Shown piece after piece: positions 17,371 to 24,893 of a stretch of 64,000 nucleotides of DNA (the stretch's first letter is position 1; every line of letters starts with the position of its first letter). This DNA comes from Novosphingobium sp. GTDB lineage: Bacteria; Pseudomonadota; Alphaproteobacteria; Sphingomonadales; Sphingomonadaceae. The stretch is from assembly GCA_017745295.1 (NCBI GenBank), contig JAGHZR010000002.1, forward strand, positions 62,001 to 126,000. Reading direction: 5' to 3'. The position numbers were made by a program, and so were the translations under genes. A model generated the notes under the pieces. It was not told the DNA's origin, did no database searches, and was given only the letters and a program-made list of their open reading frames with translations.

Positions 17371-19026
17371 ATGGGGCGGACTTTCGATGCGACGGCATCC
17401 GGCCTGAGCCGGGCACGGAACGTACTGCTGATCACCGATCCCAACCGGCTGATCAGCTATGGACGGCTGGTTACGGCGGTCTTCGCGGTCATCGCCATCT
17501 ATCTCGATCCCACCCAGCCGGTGCGCTACCGGACCGAGGCGCAGGACGTGCTGGCGGTTTACCTCGTCATGGCGATCCTGCTGGTGGCCTTGCCGGTCCG
17601 GCGACCGGTGGACAGCCTCGTCCATTTCGCCGTCCATGTGCTTGATACCGCGATCCTTGGCTGGCTCGCCTTCCTGACCAACGAACTGACCAGCCCGTTC
17701 TTCTCGTTCCTGCCATTCACCCTGCTGGCGATGACGGTGCGCTGGGGCTTCATGGGCGCCATGGTCGGGGCGGTCATGCTGGAAGTGGTCCTGTTCACGA
17801 TCGGCATTCCCGACATTCTCGACGGCGAGTCCGAACTGAACGTTCTCATCATCCGCACCGTCTATTTCATCGTCTGCGCGGTCATGCTCGGCTACTTCGG
17901 CGCTTATCGCGAGAGCAGCCGCGAGCGCCTGACCCGGCTGGCGAGTTGGCCGATGGATGCCGGGGTCGGCGATCGGCGCGGTTGGCTGGCGGAACTCTGC
18001 GGCCATTCCGGCGCGGTGACCGGTTGCGAAAGCCTGATCCTGATCTGGCGTGAACAGGACGAGCCGACCGGGTTCATCGCCTATTGGCGCCGCGAAGGGC
18101 TGCGGCTGCTGCCGCTCGATCCTGCGACCTACCGCAGCGTCTTCGCCGAGGCGCGGCTCGACTTCATGGACCGCACCCGTGCCAGCCTGCTGGATTCCGA
18201 GGAGATGGCGGGGCTGAACCAGGTGCTCGACGTCCTCGAACTGCCGCGGCCCCGCTCGCACGACTATGCCGTGCGTTCGGGCTTTTCCGGACTGCGCTTT
18301 CGCGGCGCGATGATCGTGGTCGATCCGGACGGACGGCCGGAAGACGCGCTGGCGCTCACGGAGATCATCGCTGCCCGCACGGGTTCCGAACTGGAACATG
18401 TCGAACTCGTCGCCCGGCGGGCCGACAGTGCGCGGGCGGAGGAACGCAGCCGTCTGGGCCAGGATCTTCACGACAGCGTCCTCCAGGACCTGACCGCGAC
18501 GAGCCTGAAGCTGCGGACTCTCGCGGCGCGTGAACCCGAAATGGCGATGGAACTCAAGGCTATCGAGGAACTGGTCACCGAACAGCAGCGGCGCATCCGC
18601 CGTTTCGTCGAGAAACAGCGCGACGTCGATGCCGACCAGCCGACCGACATGGTGGCAGACCTGCAAAGGCAGGCCGACCTGCTCCAGAAGACCTGGGGCG
18701 TCACCGTCGCTTTCGACTGGCATGGCCGCTCCACGCAATTGCCGCGCAATCTCGTGCAGGAAGTGATCGCGCTGTTCTCCGAGGCGACCGCCAATGCCGT
18801 GCGGCACGGGGCCGCCACCCGCGTCGCGCTGGAGGCTCGCCGGGTCGGCAGTGCGCTCGAACTCGGGGTGGCGGACAATGGCCGCGGGCTGGGCGCAGCG
18901 GCGAACGGCAGGGGCTCGGTCTCCCTGCGCAGCCGGGCGATGCAACTGGGCGGCTCGATCGCCGTGGACGACAGCGCGGAAGGCCTGCGCGTCACGATGG
19001 TCATCCCGCTGGAGGCGGCGGCATGA
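17371..19026 (+). CDS. Membrane-bound sensor histidine kinase, NarL-type (HisKA_3)
   Basis: About 551 residues. The N-terminal ~190 residues contain about five or six membrane spans. A signal-input region follows, then the dimerisation/phosphoacceptor helix RLGQDLHDSVLQDLTATSLK (the His of LHDS) and a HATPase_c domain with SEATANAVRHG and VADNGRGLG. This is the HisKA_3/DesK-like class that pairs with LuxR-type regulators, and the next gene is one, overlapping by ATGA at 19023. I prefer ATG 17371 (AGAAG upstream); an in-frame ATG at 17341 is also possible. The signal is unknown. A four-codon-class overlap and one-base gap link it to two downstream genes. Confidence 0.88.
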   Translation: MGRTFDATASGLSRARNVLLITDPNRLISYGRLVTAVFAVIAIYLDPTQPVRYRTEAQDVLAVYLVMAILLVALPVRRPVDSLVHFAVHVLDTAILGWLAFLTNELTSPFFSFLPFTLLAMTVRWGFMGAMVGAVMLEVVLFTIGIPDILDGESELNVLIIRTVYFIVCAVMLGYFGAYRESSRERLTRLASWPMDAGVGDRRGWLAELCGHSGAVTGCESLILIWREQDEPTGFIAYWRREGLRLLPLDPATYRSVFAEARLDFMDRTRASLLDSEEMAGLNQVLDVLELPRPRSHDYAVRSGFSGLRFRGAMIVVDPDGRPEDALALTEIIAARTGSELEHVELVARRADSARAEERSRLGQDLHDSVLQDLTATSLKLRTLAAREPEMAMELKAIEELVTEQQRRIRRFVEKQRDVDADQPTDMVADLQRQADLLQKTWGVTVAFDWHGRSTQLPRNLVQEVIALFSEATANAVRHGAATRVALEARRVGSALELGVADNGRGLGAAANGRGSVSLRSRAMQLGGSIAVDDSAEGLRVTMVIPLEAAA

Positions 19027-19685
19027 GCCTCGCCGATCTTCAGACCTGCCGCGTTCTCGTCGCCGACGATCACCCGCTGCTCCTGCGCGGTCTCGCCGAC
19101 CTGCTCCAGGCGACCGGCGAGATCGATCTGGTGGAAGCCACGGGCAGCGGCACGCGCGCGCTGGCAGTCATCCGCGAGAGGCAGCCGGACGTGGCCGTTC
19201 TCGATGTGTCGATGCCCGATCTGGGCGGGCTGGCGATCTTGCGGGCGATCCGCGAGGGCGGCTGGCCGGTGCGGGTGATCTTCCTGTCCGCGACGATGAC
19301 CGGCAGGCAGATCGCCGAAGCCATCGGGCTGGGGGTCTGGGGCCTGCTGCTCAAGGACTATGCGGCGGATTCGCTGCTCGATTGCCTCCGGCAGGTCGTT
19401 ACCGGCCGCAAGTGGCTGCCGGAGGACCTCGTGGCCAAGGCAAAGCGGGGCGGCGGCGTCGATATCGGCGGCGAGATCGCCGGGCTTACCCCGCGAGAGA
19501 AGGAAATCAGCGCACTGGTCTGCCGGGGCTTCTCCAACAAGGCCATCGCCGGAATGGTGGGATCGACCGAGGGAACGGTGAGCATCCACCTTCACAACAT
19601 CTATCGCAAGCTGGACATTTCGAGCCGCACCACTTTGGCCACGCTCTTCGTGAAGTACCAGTCCCAGATCAGCGACACGTTCTGA
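19023..19685 (+). CDS. LuxR/NarL-family response regulator
   Basis: 220 residues: an N-terminal receiver domain with the acidic pocket in VLVADDHPLLL, phospho-Asp in VAVLDVSMPDLGG, and the conserved lysine in LLLKDYAADSLL. A C-terminal LuxR helix-turn-helix follows (LTPREKEISALVCRGFSNKAIA, then TEGTVSIHLHNIYRKLDISSR). It should be phosphorylated by the overlapping upstream kinase and bind DNA as a dimer. The start overlaps the kinase stop by 4 bp. The membrane protein gene downstream begins one base after its stop and may be a target or simply co-transcribed. Family assignment is firm. Confidence 0.93.
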   Translation: MSLADLQTCRVLVADDHPLLLRGLADLLQATGEIDLVEATGSGTRALAVIRERQPDVAVLDVSMPDLGGLAILRAIREGGWPVRVIFLSATMTGRQIAEAIGLGVWGLLLKDYAADSLLDCLRQVVTGRKWLPEDLVAKAKRGGGVDIGGEIAGLTPREKEISALVCRGFSNKAIAGMVGSTEGTVSIHLHNIYRKLDISSRTTLATLFVKYQSQISDTF

Positions 19686-19686
19686 G

Positions 19687-20691
19687 ATGACGGCGGAGCG
19701 CGCCTCTACCGGCGGTGGTAACTTGCGGTTCTGGCTGGGCGTCGTGGTGGGAACGGCCTTCCTCGCCTTGCTCTGGACTTCGGTGGACATGGCTGCCGTC
19801 GGCGCTTTGCTGATGCGGGCAAGCTGGCCGCCGCTGGTGCTGGCCCTTTTTGCTTATGCGCTGGACTTCCTGATGCGGGCCTGGCGGTTTCGCCTGCTGC
19901 TCGACCCGGATGGCCGCAAAGTGCCGTTCGGGCCGAGCGTAGCGCCTTTCGTGGCCAGCTTCGGGATCAGCGATATCCTGCCCTTCCGGCTCGGGGACGT
20001 GTTCCGGGTCTACTGGTTCCATCGCCGCTTCTCGCTGCCGATGGGGCATGTGCTGGGGGCCATGGTGGTCGAGCGGGTGCTCGATCTCGTCTCGATCCTG
20101 ATGGTGGCGGGGCTGGCGCTCCTGCTCATCGATACGGCGCTACCTGCAGAGATCGTGGCGCAGTTTCGGCTGGTTCTTGTGGTGGCGGTGGCGGTAAGCC
20201 TCGCTGTCCTGCTCTCGCCCGGAGCGATCGAGGCGATTGCCGGCTGGGGAGAGCGCAAGTTCCCGCTTGTCCTTGTCCTGAAGATGGCCGGTACGGCCCG
20301 GTCGGTGGCGGCGGCGGTGCGCGGCACCGGCGATCCGCGCCGCATTCTCGGCATGGTCCTGCTGTCGTTCGCGCTGTGGCTGCTGGAGAGCCTGGTCATG
20401 CTCGGCGCCTGGGTGAGCCTGGGCGGCGGCGTGCCGGAATGGCTGAAGCCGCTGGTGGCCTTTGCCGTCTCGACGCTGGGGACCTTGGTTCCGGCGCTTC
20501 CGGGACATTTTGGCTCCTACGAGTTCTTCGGCATGCTGTCCTACCGGGCGGTCGGGGTCGAAGCCGAACAGGGGGCGGCAACGATCCTGCTCGCGCACCT
20601 GCTGCTCTGGTTGCCGACGGCGTTGTTCGCGCTGGGCTGGCTGGTTTCGGTGCGGCGGCAATCGCCGCTCACGATGCTGAGGGCGCGCTAA
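19687..20691 (+). CDS. Lysylphosphatidylglycerol-synthase-TM-like flippase-type membrane protein
   Basis: 334 residues with about eight hydrophobic spans and the conserved motifs of the LPG_synthase_TM / AglD2-like family: ALDFLMRAWRFRLLL, FGISDILPFRLGDVFRVYWF and LPALPGHFGSYEFF. There is no cytosolic aminoacyl-transferase domain, so it is not a full MprF. Stand-alone members are thought to act in lipid or glycolipid translocation. The gene starts directly after the response regulator stop (one base gap), so the three genes form an operon and an envelope-stress role is plausible but unproven. Substrate cannot be read from the sequence. Confidence 0.8.
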   Translation: MTAERASTGGGNLRFWLGVVVGTAFLALLWTSVDMAAVGALLMRASWPPLVLALFAYALDFLMRAWRFRLLLDPDGRKVPFGPSVAPFVASFGISDILPFRLGDVFRVYWFHRRFSLPMGHVLGAMVVERVLDLVSILMVAGLALLLIDTALPAEIVAQFRLVLVVAVAVSLAVLLSPGAIEAIAGWGERKFPLVLVLKMAGTARSVAAAVRGTGDPRRILGMVLLSFALWLLESLVMLGAWVSLGGGVPEWLKPLVAFAVSTLGTLVPALPGHFGSYEFFGMLSYRAVGVEAEQGAATILLAHLLLWLPTALFALGWLVSVRRQSPLTMLRAR

Positions 20692-20820
20692 CCGTCTGAT
20701 TTCACCAACGTATTATCGCGCGATGTCCTCCGGGCGCTTGCCTGGACCGGTTCGTCGATGCAGAGGCGCCGCCCCGTTCCATCGTCGCCGGTGGATATGC
20801 GCCATAAAGAGGTTTTCACG

Positions 20821-21324
20821 ATGCCGACCCCCCGTTCCTTCGCCCTTCACGCTCTTGCGGGAGCCGCCGTGCTGGCCGGTCTGACGGTGCAGGCGGATGC
20901 GGCGACATCGGCGCTGGCGAAGCCCGACCCGGCACAGGTCCAGGGCGTGGACAGGGCGCTGGCCTCGGCCCCGCCTGCCTTGAAATCCGACGTGACGGCG
21001 GCCCTGCCGACGCTGCGACCTTACATGGTGACGCTCATGTGCGTGCAGGACGACCGCGCCACCCAGGGGCTGGTCGCGAAGTTCGTCGGCTCGCGCGGCA
21101 CGGCCATGTTCAACGGCTGGGCCGGTGCCAATTCTCCCGGCAAGCGCATCCGCAGCCATGACATGGTGGGCTGCCTCTCCGTTACCCGCATCCAGAACTG
21201 GAAGCGGGTCGCGGCGAACGAGTTCAGGTTCGATATCCTGTTCACTGCCGAGGACAGCGGCGAGAGCTACCTCTGGAACACGGTGGTCCACAAGGAGCCG
21301 GACGGCACCTGGCTGATCGCTTAA
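20821..21324 (+). CDS. Small secreted protein, function unknown
   Basis: 167 residues from ATG 20821 (AAGAGG upstream). A clear Sec signal peptide (hydrophobic ALHALAGAAVLAGL, cleavage after ADA) is followed by a mature domain of about 140 residues with two cysteines (LMCVQDD and VGCLSVTR), which could form a disulfide, and a C-terminal EPDGTWLIA. The ending resembles periplasmic NTF2-like or lipoprotein-type domains, but I do not recognise a family. Its stop overlaps by three bases the stop of the convergent GMC oxidoreductase. Upstream frame extension to 20758 lacks a signal peptide at the right place, so I reject it. Confidence 0.7.
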   Translation: MPTPRSFALHALAGAAVLAGLTVQADAATSALAKPDPAQVQGVDRALASAPPALKSDVTAALPTLRPYMVTLMCVQDDRATQGLVAKFVGSRGTAMFNGWAGANSPGKRIRSHDMVGCLSVTRIQNWKRVAANEFRFDILFTAEDSGESYLWNTVVHKEPDGTWLIA

Positions 21325-22763
21325 TGGAATCGGCGGGTCAGGGCCTCGCTCGCATTGCGGTGGGCGACGGCCATGACCGTGCCTTGCGGGTTCACTGAGG
21401 TCGGCCCGCAGAGCAGCGAGGCGTCGTTGATGTAGAGCCCGTCGGTGCCGTGGACTTTGCCGAAGGAATTGGCAGCGGTGCGGCGGCGGTCCTCGCCCAT
21501 CGGGCAGGACGAGAAGACGTGGACCGAGGTCATGTTGCCGTCGCTCGCCTGTAGCACGTCCGGCAGGCGGGCGAGGTCGCCGGGCGAGTGCAGGTCGGGA
21601 TAGCCCGCGAGGCAGGGGTAGATCCGCTGCGCTCCGGCGGCGAACAGCGCCTCGCAGAGCCGCCGCAGGCCTTCGCCCAGCACCGAGAGATCGCCTTGCG
21701 AGAAGCGCACGCGCACGATCGGGTCCTCGAAGCCTGGGAGGTTGCGCACGCTGGCCTCGCCGCCGCCGGACTGGACGTAGTAGATGCCCATGCGCCGCCA
21801 GCGCTCCGCGACCAGTTGCCAGTGGTCGGGACGGCCTGAGAGGGCCACGCCGAGCATCGCCGGAGTGCTGATCGAGCAGCCCATGCCGAAACGCGGCTCG
21901 AATTCCTTGACCTGATGCACCGGATCGAAGTCGTCCGGCCGGTTCACGTCGCGGTCGAATTCGGCGACGACCTTGACCATCGGATGGAAACGAAGGCTGT
22001 CGCCGACATTGTGCGAAATGCCGGAACGGCGCAGCAGGGCCGGGGTCTGCACGGCACCGCAGGCGATGAACACCGTCTTGGCGCGGAACGTGACCGGGCG
22101 CTGTCTGCCGTCCTCGCCGCGGCGGCTGCCCTGGGCGATCCAGTGGCCGTTCATCCGGCGCAGGCGGGCGATGCGCGTCCGGGGAAGGAGCGCACCGCCC
22201 GCCGCGACGAAGCGCTGGACGAACGTGGCGGACATCGATTGCTTTACGCCGCTGCGATGGTCGTGGTCGTAGCGGTAGAGGCGGGGGGCCTCGATCGCCA
22301 GCCAGCCTTGCGCCTGTGCGCCCTGCTGGAGCCGCCGGGACATGTCGGAGGCGGCGATGCCCGCATATTCCACGCGGGCGACCGCCTCGCAGGCCTCGAA
22401 ATGTGGGGTCATCCCGGCAAGGTCGAGGTCATGGACCGCGAAGCGGCGGCGCCAGTCGTCGAAGACATAGCCCGGCGTGCGGTGGTAGAGGCCGCGATTG
22501 ACCTCGCTGCCGCCGCCGACGCAGCGCCCCTCCACCCAGGCCAGCTTGTGCCGCCCGAGCGCGACGCCGACCCCGGCATTGCGATACTTGAGCAGCATCT
22601 CCTCGCGCGAGAAATGCGGCGCGGCTTCGAGGGCGAGGTGATCGCCTTCCTCCACCATGACGACGTGCCGCCCGGCCTCGGCGAACAGGGTGCCGCTGAC
22701 GGCGCCGCCGGGGCCGGAGCCGATCACCAGGATTTCGGTTTCGATCTCGCTCTGGCCGTTCAT
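21321..22763 (-). CDS. GMC-family FAD oxidoreductase
   Basis: 480 residues. The N-terminus has the FAD-binding ILVIGSGPGGAVSGTLFAEAG fold and a GRCVGGGSEVNRGLY segment. The C-terminal GMC motif is HVFSSCPMGED with the active-site partner Asn in SVNPQGTVMAVAHR. GMC enzymes oxidise alcohols (sugars, sterols, choline) to carbonyls; membrane-linked forms use a small partner subunit. The ATG overlaps the stop of the small upstream gene (ATGA at 22760-22763), as in subunit pairs. It is the last gene of the six-gene minus-strand array that includes UbiA and an aminotransferase. I infer that it oxidises a hydroxyl on the product of that pathway, which would set up transamination. Confidence 0.88.
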   Translation of the reverse strand: MNGQSEIETEILVIGSGPGGAVSGTLFAEAGRHVVMVEEGDHLALEAAPHFSREEMLLKYRNAGVGVALGRHKLAWVEGRCVGGGSEVNRGLYHRTPGYVFDDWRRRFAVHDLDLAGMTPHFEACEAVARVEYAGIAASDMSRRLQQGAQAQGWLAIEAPRLYRYDHDHRSGVKQSMSATFVQRFVAAGGALLPRTRIARLRRMNGHWIAQGSRRGEDGRQRPVTFRAKTVFIACGAVQTPALLRRSGISHNVGDSLRFHPMVKVVAEFDRDVNRPDDFDPVHQVKEFEPRFGMGCSISTPAMLGVALSGRPDHWQLVAERWRRMGIYYVQSGGGEASVRNLPGFEDPIVRVRFSQGDLSVLGEGLRRLCEALFAAGAQRIYPCLAGYPDLHSPGDLARLPDVLQASDGNMTSVHVFSSCPMGEDRRRTAANSFGKVHGTDGLYINDASLLCGPTSVNPQGTVMAVAHRNASEALTRRFH

Positions 22764-23131
22764 GCGGCGATCCTGGCGGCGGGCGCACGGTCCTGCGCGC
22801 GTGGCAGCGAATAGAGGCCGTAGCAGGCGAACGTCGTGTAGAACGCGATCATCGACCGGCGGAATCCCATGCGGGACCGGCGCCAGGCTTGGACATGCGC
22901 CTGCCGTTCTGCCGGCGCAAGGTAGGAGAAGCGGTGCCCATGGACCGGCAGCGGCGCGATCTCGAACATCATGGCCAGCATGCGGAAGCCGATGCGAAAG
23001 TAGTCGGGCATTCCTGCCAGGGTGGAGCGGACATAGTCGGCGACCACGCCGCGCTCGGAGGCGGAGAGGCCGGGGCGGGATTCGTCGACCAGCACGTCCA
23101 CCAATGCGGCGACGGTATCGGGCTTAGACAT
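22760..23131 (-). CDS. Small GMC-partner-like (gluconate dehydrogenase subunit 3-like) protein
   Basis: 123 residues from ATG 23131, preceded by GGAGG seven bases upstream. It is helical and contains the pattern YFRIGFRMLAMMFEI, then RFSYLAPAERQAHVQAWRRSR and a hydrophobic FYTTFACYGLYSL. The same pattern occurs as a small subunit or N-terminal extension of many GMC oxidoreductases. It overlaps the HAD gene by 8 bp and the GMC gene by 4 bp. The likely role is membrane anchoring or electron relay for the adjacent oxidoreductase. No twin-arginine signal is seen, unlike secreted dehydrogenase subunits, so the pair probably works in the cytosol or at the inner face of the membrane. Annotation by pattern and context only. 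Confidence 0.65.
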   Translation of the reverse strand: MSKPDTVAALVDVLVDESRPGLSASERGVVADYVRSTLAGMPDYFRIGFRMLAMMFEIAPLPVHGHRFSYLAPAERQAHVQAWRRSRMGFRRSMIAFYTTFACYGLYSLPRAQDRAPAARIAA

Positions 23132-23819
23132 GGCGGGCCTCCGCGAAAATGGGGGCGAACGGGGGGTCGTCGAAGCGCCGGAACATCGTGTCTCCACTGG
23201 AGTGGCTGCTGCGGATCAGCGCCGGGACGCCGATGGCTGCGGCCCCTGCGGCGTCGCGGTCGGCCCGGTCACCGATGACCAGGGTTTGCTCCGCCGTCAC
23301 GCCCGCCTCTTCCAGCAGGGCCAGCAGGCCGGTGGGATCAGGCTTGAGACGGCCGACGCCGTGGTCCCCGGACCAGATGACGTAATCCGCTTTGAGGCCC
23401 AGCGCGGCGAGCTTGGCGTTGACCGGATAGTCCGACCACACCGCGATCCGCCGCCCCGTCGCCCGCAGCGCCGAGAACAGGCTGTCGATTCCCCGCGCCT
23501 TGTAGCGGGGGAGGTGGGCGAGCGGGCGGCGCTCGATCCATTCCTCCACCAGCGCGCGCACTTCGCCTTCCGAGCAGCCGCAACGCCGGGCGGTGAGGCG
23601 GAACTGCTCGTTGGTGAAATCGTCGCCCTGGACCTGGCCCAGCAGCTCGCGGATCTGGCGATAGGCCCGCAGGGTCTCGACCGTGCGCAGGCTGCGGCGC
23701 AGCAGGCTGTGCTTGACCAGTTCCAGCGCCATCGCGCGGCGGAGCGGGGGTTGGTCGTAGAGCGTGCCGTCGAGGTCGAAGACCACGAGCCGGACTTTGC
23801 TCCAGGCCACCTCTGTCAC
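23124..23819 (-). CDS. HAD-superfamily phosphatase
   Basis: 231 residues beginning at GTG 23819, with a GGGAG site upstream; the longer open frame has no ribosome site. Motif I is VVFDLDGTLYD (D15 nucleophile, D17 acid/base), followed by a helical cap, motif II near AVWSDYPVNAK, a Lys in GRLKPDPTG and motif IV LVIGDRADRD. It sits 13 bp after the UbiA gene. HAD domains are known fused to or beside UbiA enzymes of the DPPR-synthase group, where removal of a 5'-phosphate from the polyprenyl-phospho-ribose intermediate is required. I infer that role; it could also be a generic phosphatase. Confidence 0.85.
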   Translation of the reverse strand: MTEVAWSKVRLVVFDLDGTLYDQPPLRRAMALELVKHSLLRRSLRTVETLRAYRQIRELLGQVQGDDFTNEQFRLTARRCGCSEGEVRALVEEWIERRPLAHLPRYKARGIDSLFSALRATGRRIAVWSDYPVNAKLAALGLKADYVIWSGDHGVGRLKPDPTGLLALLEEAGVTAEQTLVIGDRADRDAAGAAAIGVPALIRSSHSSGDTMFRRFDDPPFAPIFAEARHV

Positions 23820-23832
23820 GATTTCCACTCCC

Positions 23833-24852
23833 TTACTTGCCGTGGCCGGGCAGCATGTCCACCGGGGTGAAGCTGCGGTTGGTGAGGCTGGTGAGGCTGG
23901 GCAGGTCAACGAAGGAGAGCGCGAGCAGCACGCCCACGGTGATCGCCAGCGTGGTCATCAGGCGGCGTGAGCGGAACATGCGCTCCGGCCGCTGGGCGAT
24001 GGAGTCGCGCAGCATGGAGAGCCAGAGGTAGCAGCCGAACAGACCGGCGATGAACGGGAAGGCGAGGATGTACTCGACGCGGTACTTGATGAGGAACACG
24101 CCAAGGAAGAACGACGAGAGCATGGCATAGACCAGGCAGCTCACCACCAGGCTTTCCGCTGTGTAGCCCGCGAAGGACTTGCGATAGCGGGTCAGTGTTT
24201 CGAGCCCGACCAGCGCGGTGATGTCGCGGTATTCGGAGAGGCGCTTGGAGCCCATCAGGAAGGCGCCGCCCGCCCAGTAGGCGAGCAGGAGGCTGGCGGG
24301 CGGCATGCTGGCCGGGTCCATCATCAGCCAGCCCAGGGTCAGGCGGATCGGATTGTTCACCGATTCCGAGATCACGTCCAGGAACGGCCGGTCCTTCGAG
24401 CGCAGCGGGCGCACGTTGTAGAGCAGGCCCGAGGCGAGGAACACGACCGAGACGGTGAAGAAGGCGCTGCCCAGGGTCGCCGCGAGCGCCAGTCCGAACA
24501 CCGCGAAGATCGCGTATTGCACATAGACCAGTGCCGGGGAGAGTTGCAGCGAGACCGCCGTGCGGTGGTGCTTGCTGGGATGGTGGGCGTCGAACTCGCG
24601 GTCCAGCCACTCGTTGATGATGTAGTTGGCGGAGGCGATCGCGATGGCCACCACGAAGCCGATGACGATCCGCGGGGGGGCGTCCAGCAGCGAGGGTTCG
24701 CGCAGGGCATAGGCCAGGATCAGGCCGGGGATCACGAAGACATGCTTGGTCGCGTGATCGAAGCGGGCGAGGCTCAGGTAGTCCCGCAGGCGCGCGGTCT
24801 TGCGGTCGAGCGCGGCGGCCTTGATCTTGGAACCCGTGATTTCAGTGGACAT
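23833..24852 (-). CDS. UbiA-family prenyltransferase, decaprenyl-phosphate phosphoribosyltransferase-like
   Basis: 339 residues with about nine membrane spans, starting at ATG 24852 (AGGAG ten bases upstream). The first Asp-rich motif is N76-xxx-N80-xxx-D84-xxx-D88 followed by HPSKHHR (91-97). The second is LLYNVRPLRSKDRPFLDV (143-160), with an SESVNNPIRL continuation. The HPxK segment after the first motif is typical of DPPR synthases, which join PRPP to polyprenyl phosphate, rather than of quinone or haem enzymes, which act on aromatic acceptors. No quinone or haem genes are nearby. Neighbours are a HAD phosphatase, a GMC oxidase, an aminotransferase and a GT-C-like protein. Sugar donor identity is inferred. 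Confidence 0.85.
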   Translation of the reverse strand: MSTEITGSKIKAAALDRKTARLRDYLSLARFDHATKHVFVIPGLILAYALREPSLLDAPPRIVIGFVVAIAIASANYIINEWLDREFDAHHPSKHHRTAVSLQLSPALVYVQYAIFAVFGLALAATLGSAFFTVSVVFLASGLLYNVRPLRSKDRPFLDVISESVNNPIRLTLGWLMMDPASMPPASLLLAYWAGGAFLMGSKRLSEYRDITALVGLETLTRYRKSFAGYTAESLVVSCLVYAMLSSFFLGVFLIKYRVEYILAFPFIAGLFGCYLWLSMLRDSIAQRPERMFRSRRLMTTLAITVGVLLALSFVDLPSLTSLTNRSFTPVDMLPGHGK

Positions 24853-24893
24853 TTCCGGTTGCTCCTGACGCGGAGGGGTTGGACTGGGGGCGT

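Noticed and set aside
17197..18945. 582-codon minus-strand frame opposite the histidine kinase
   Set aside because: Antisense to intact HisKA_3 and HATPase motifs; amino-acid composition (Arg, His, Gln, Asp rich) is that of a shadow frame.
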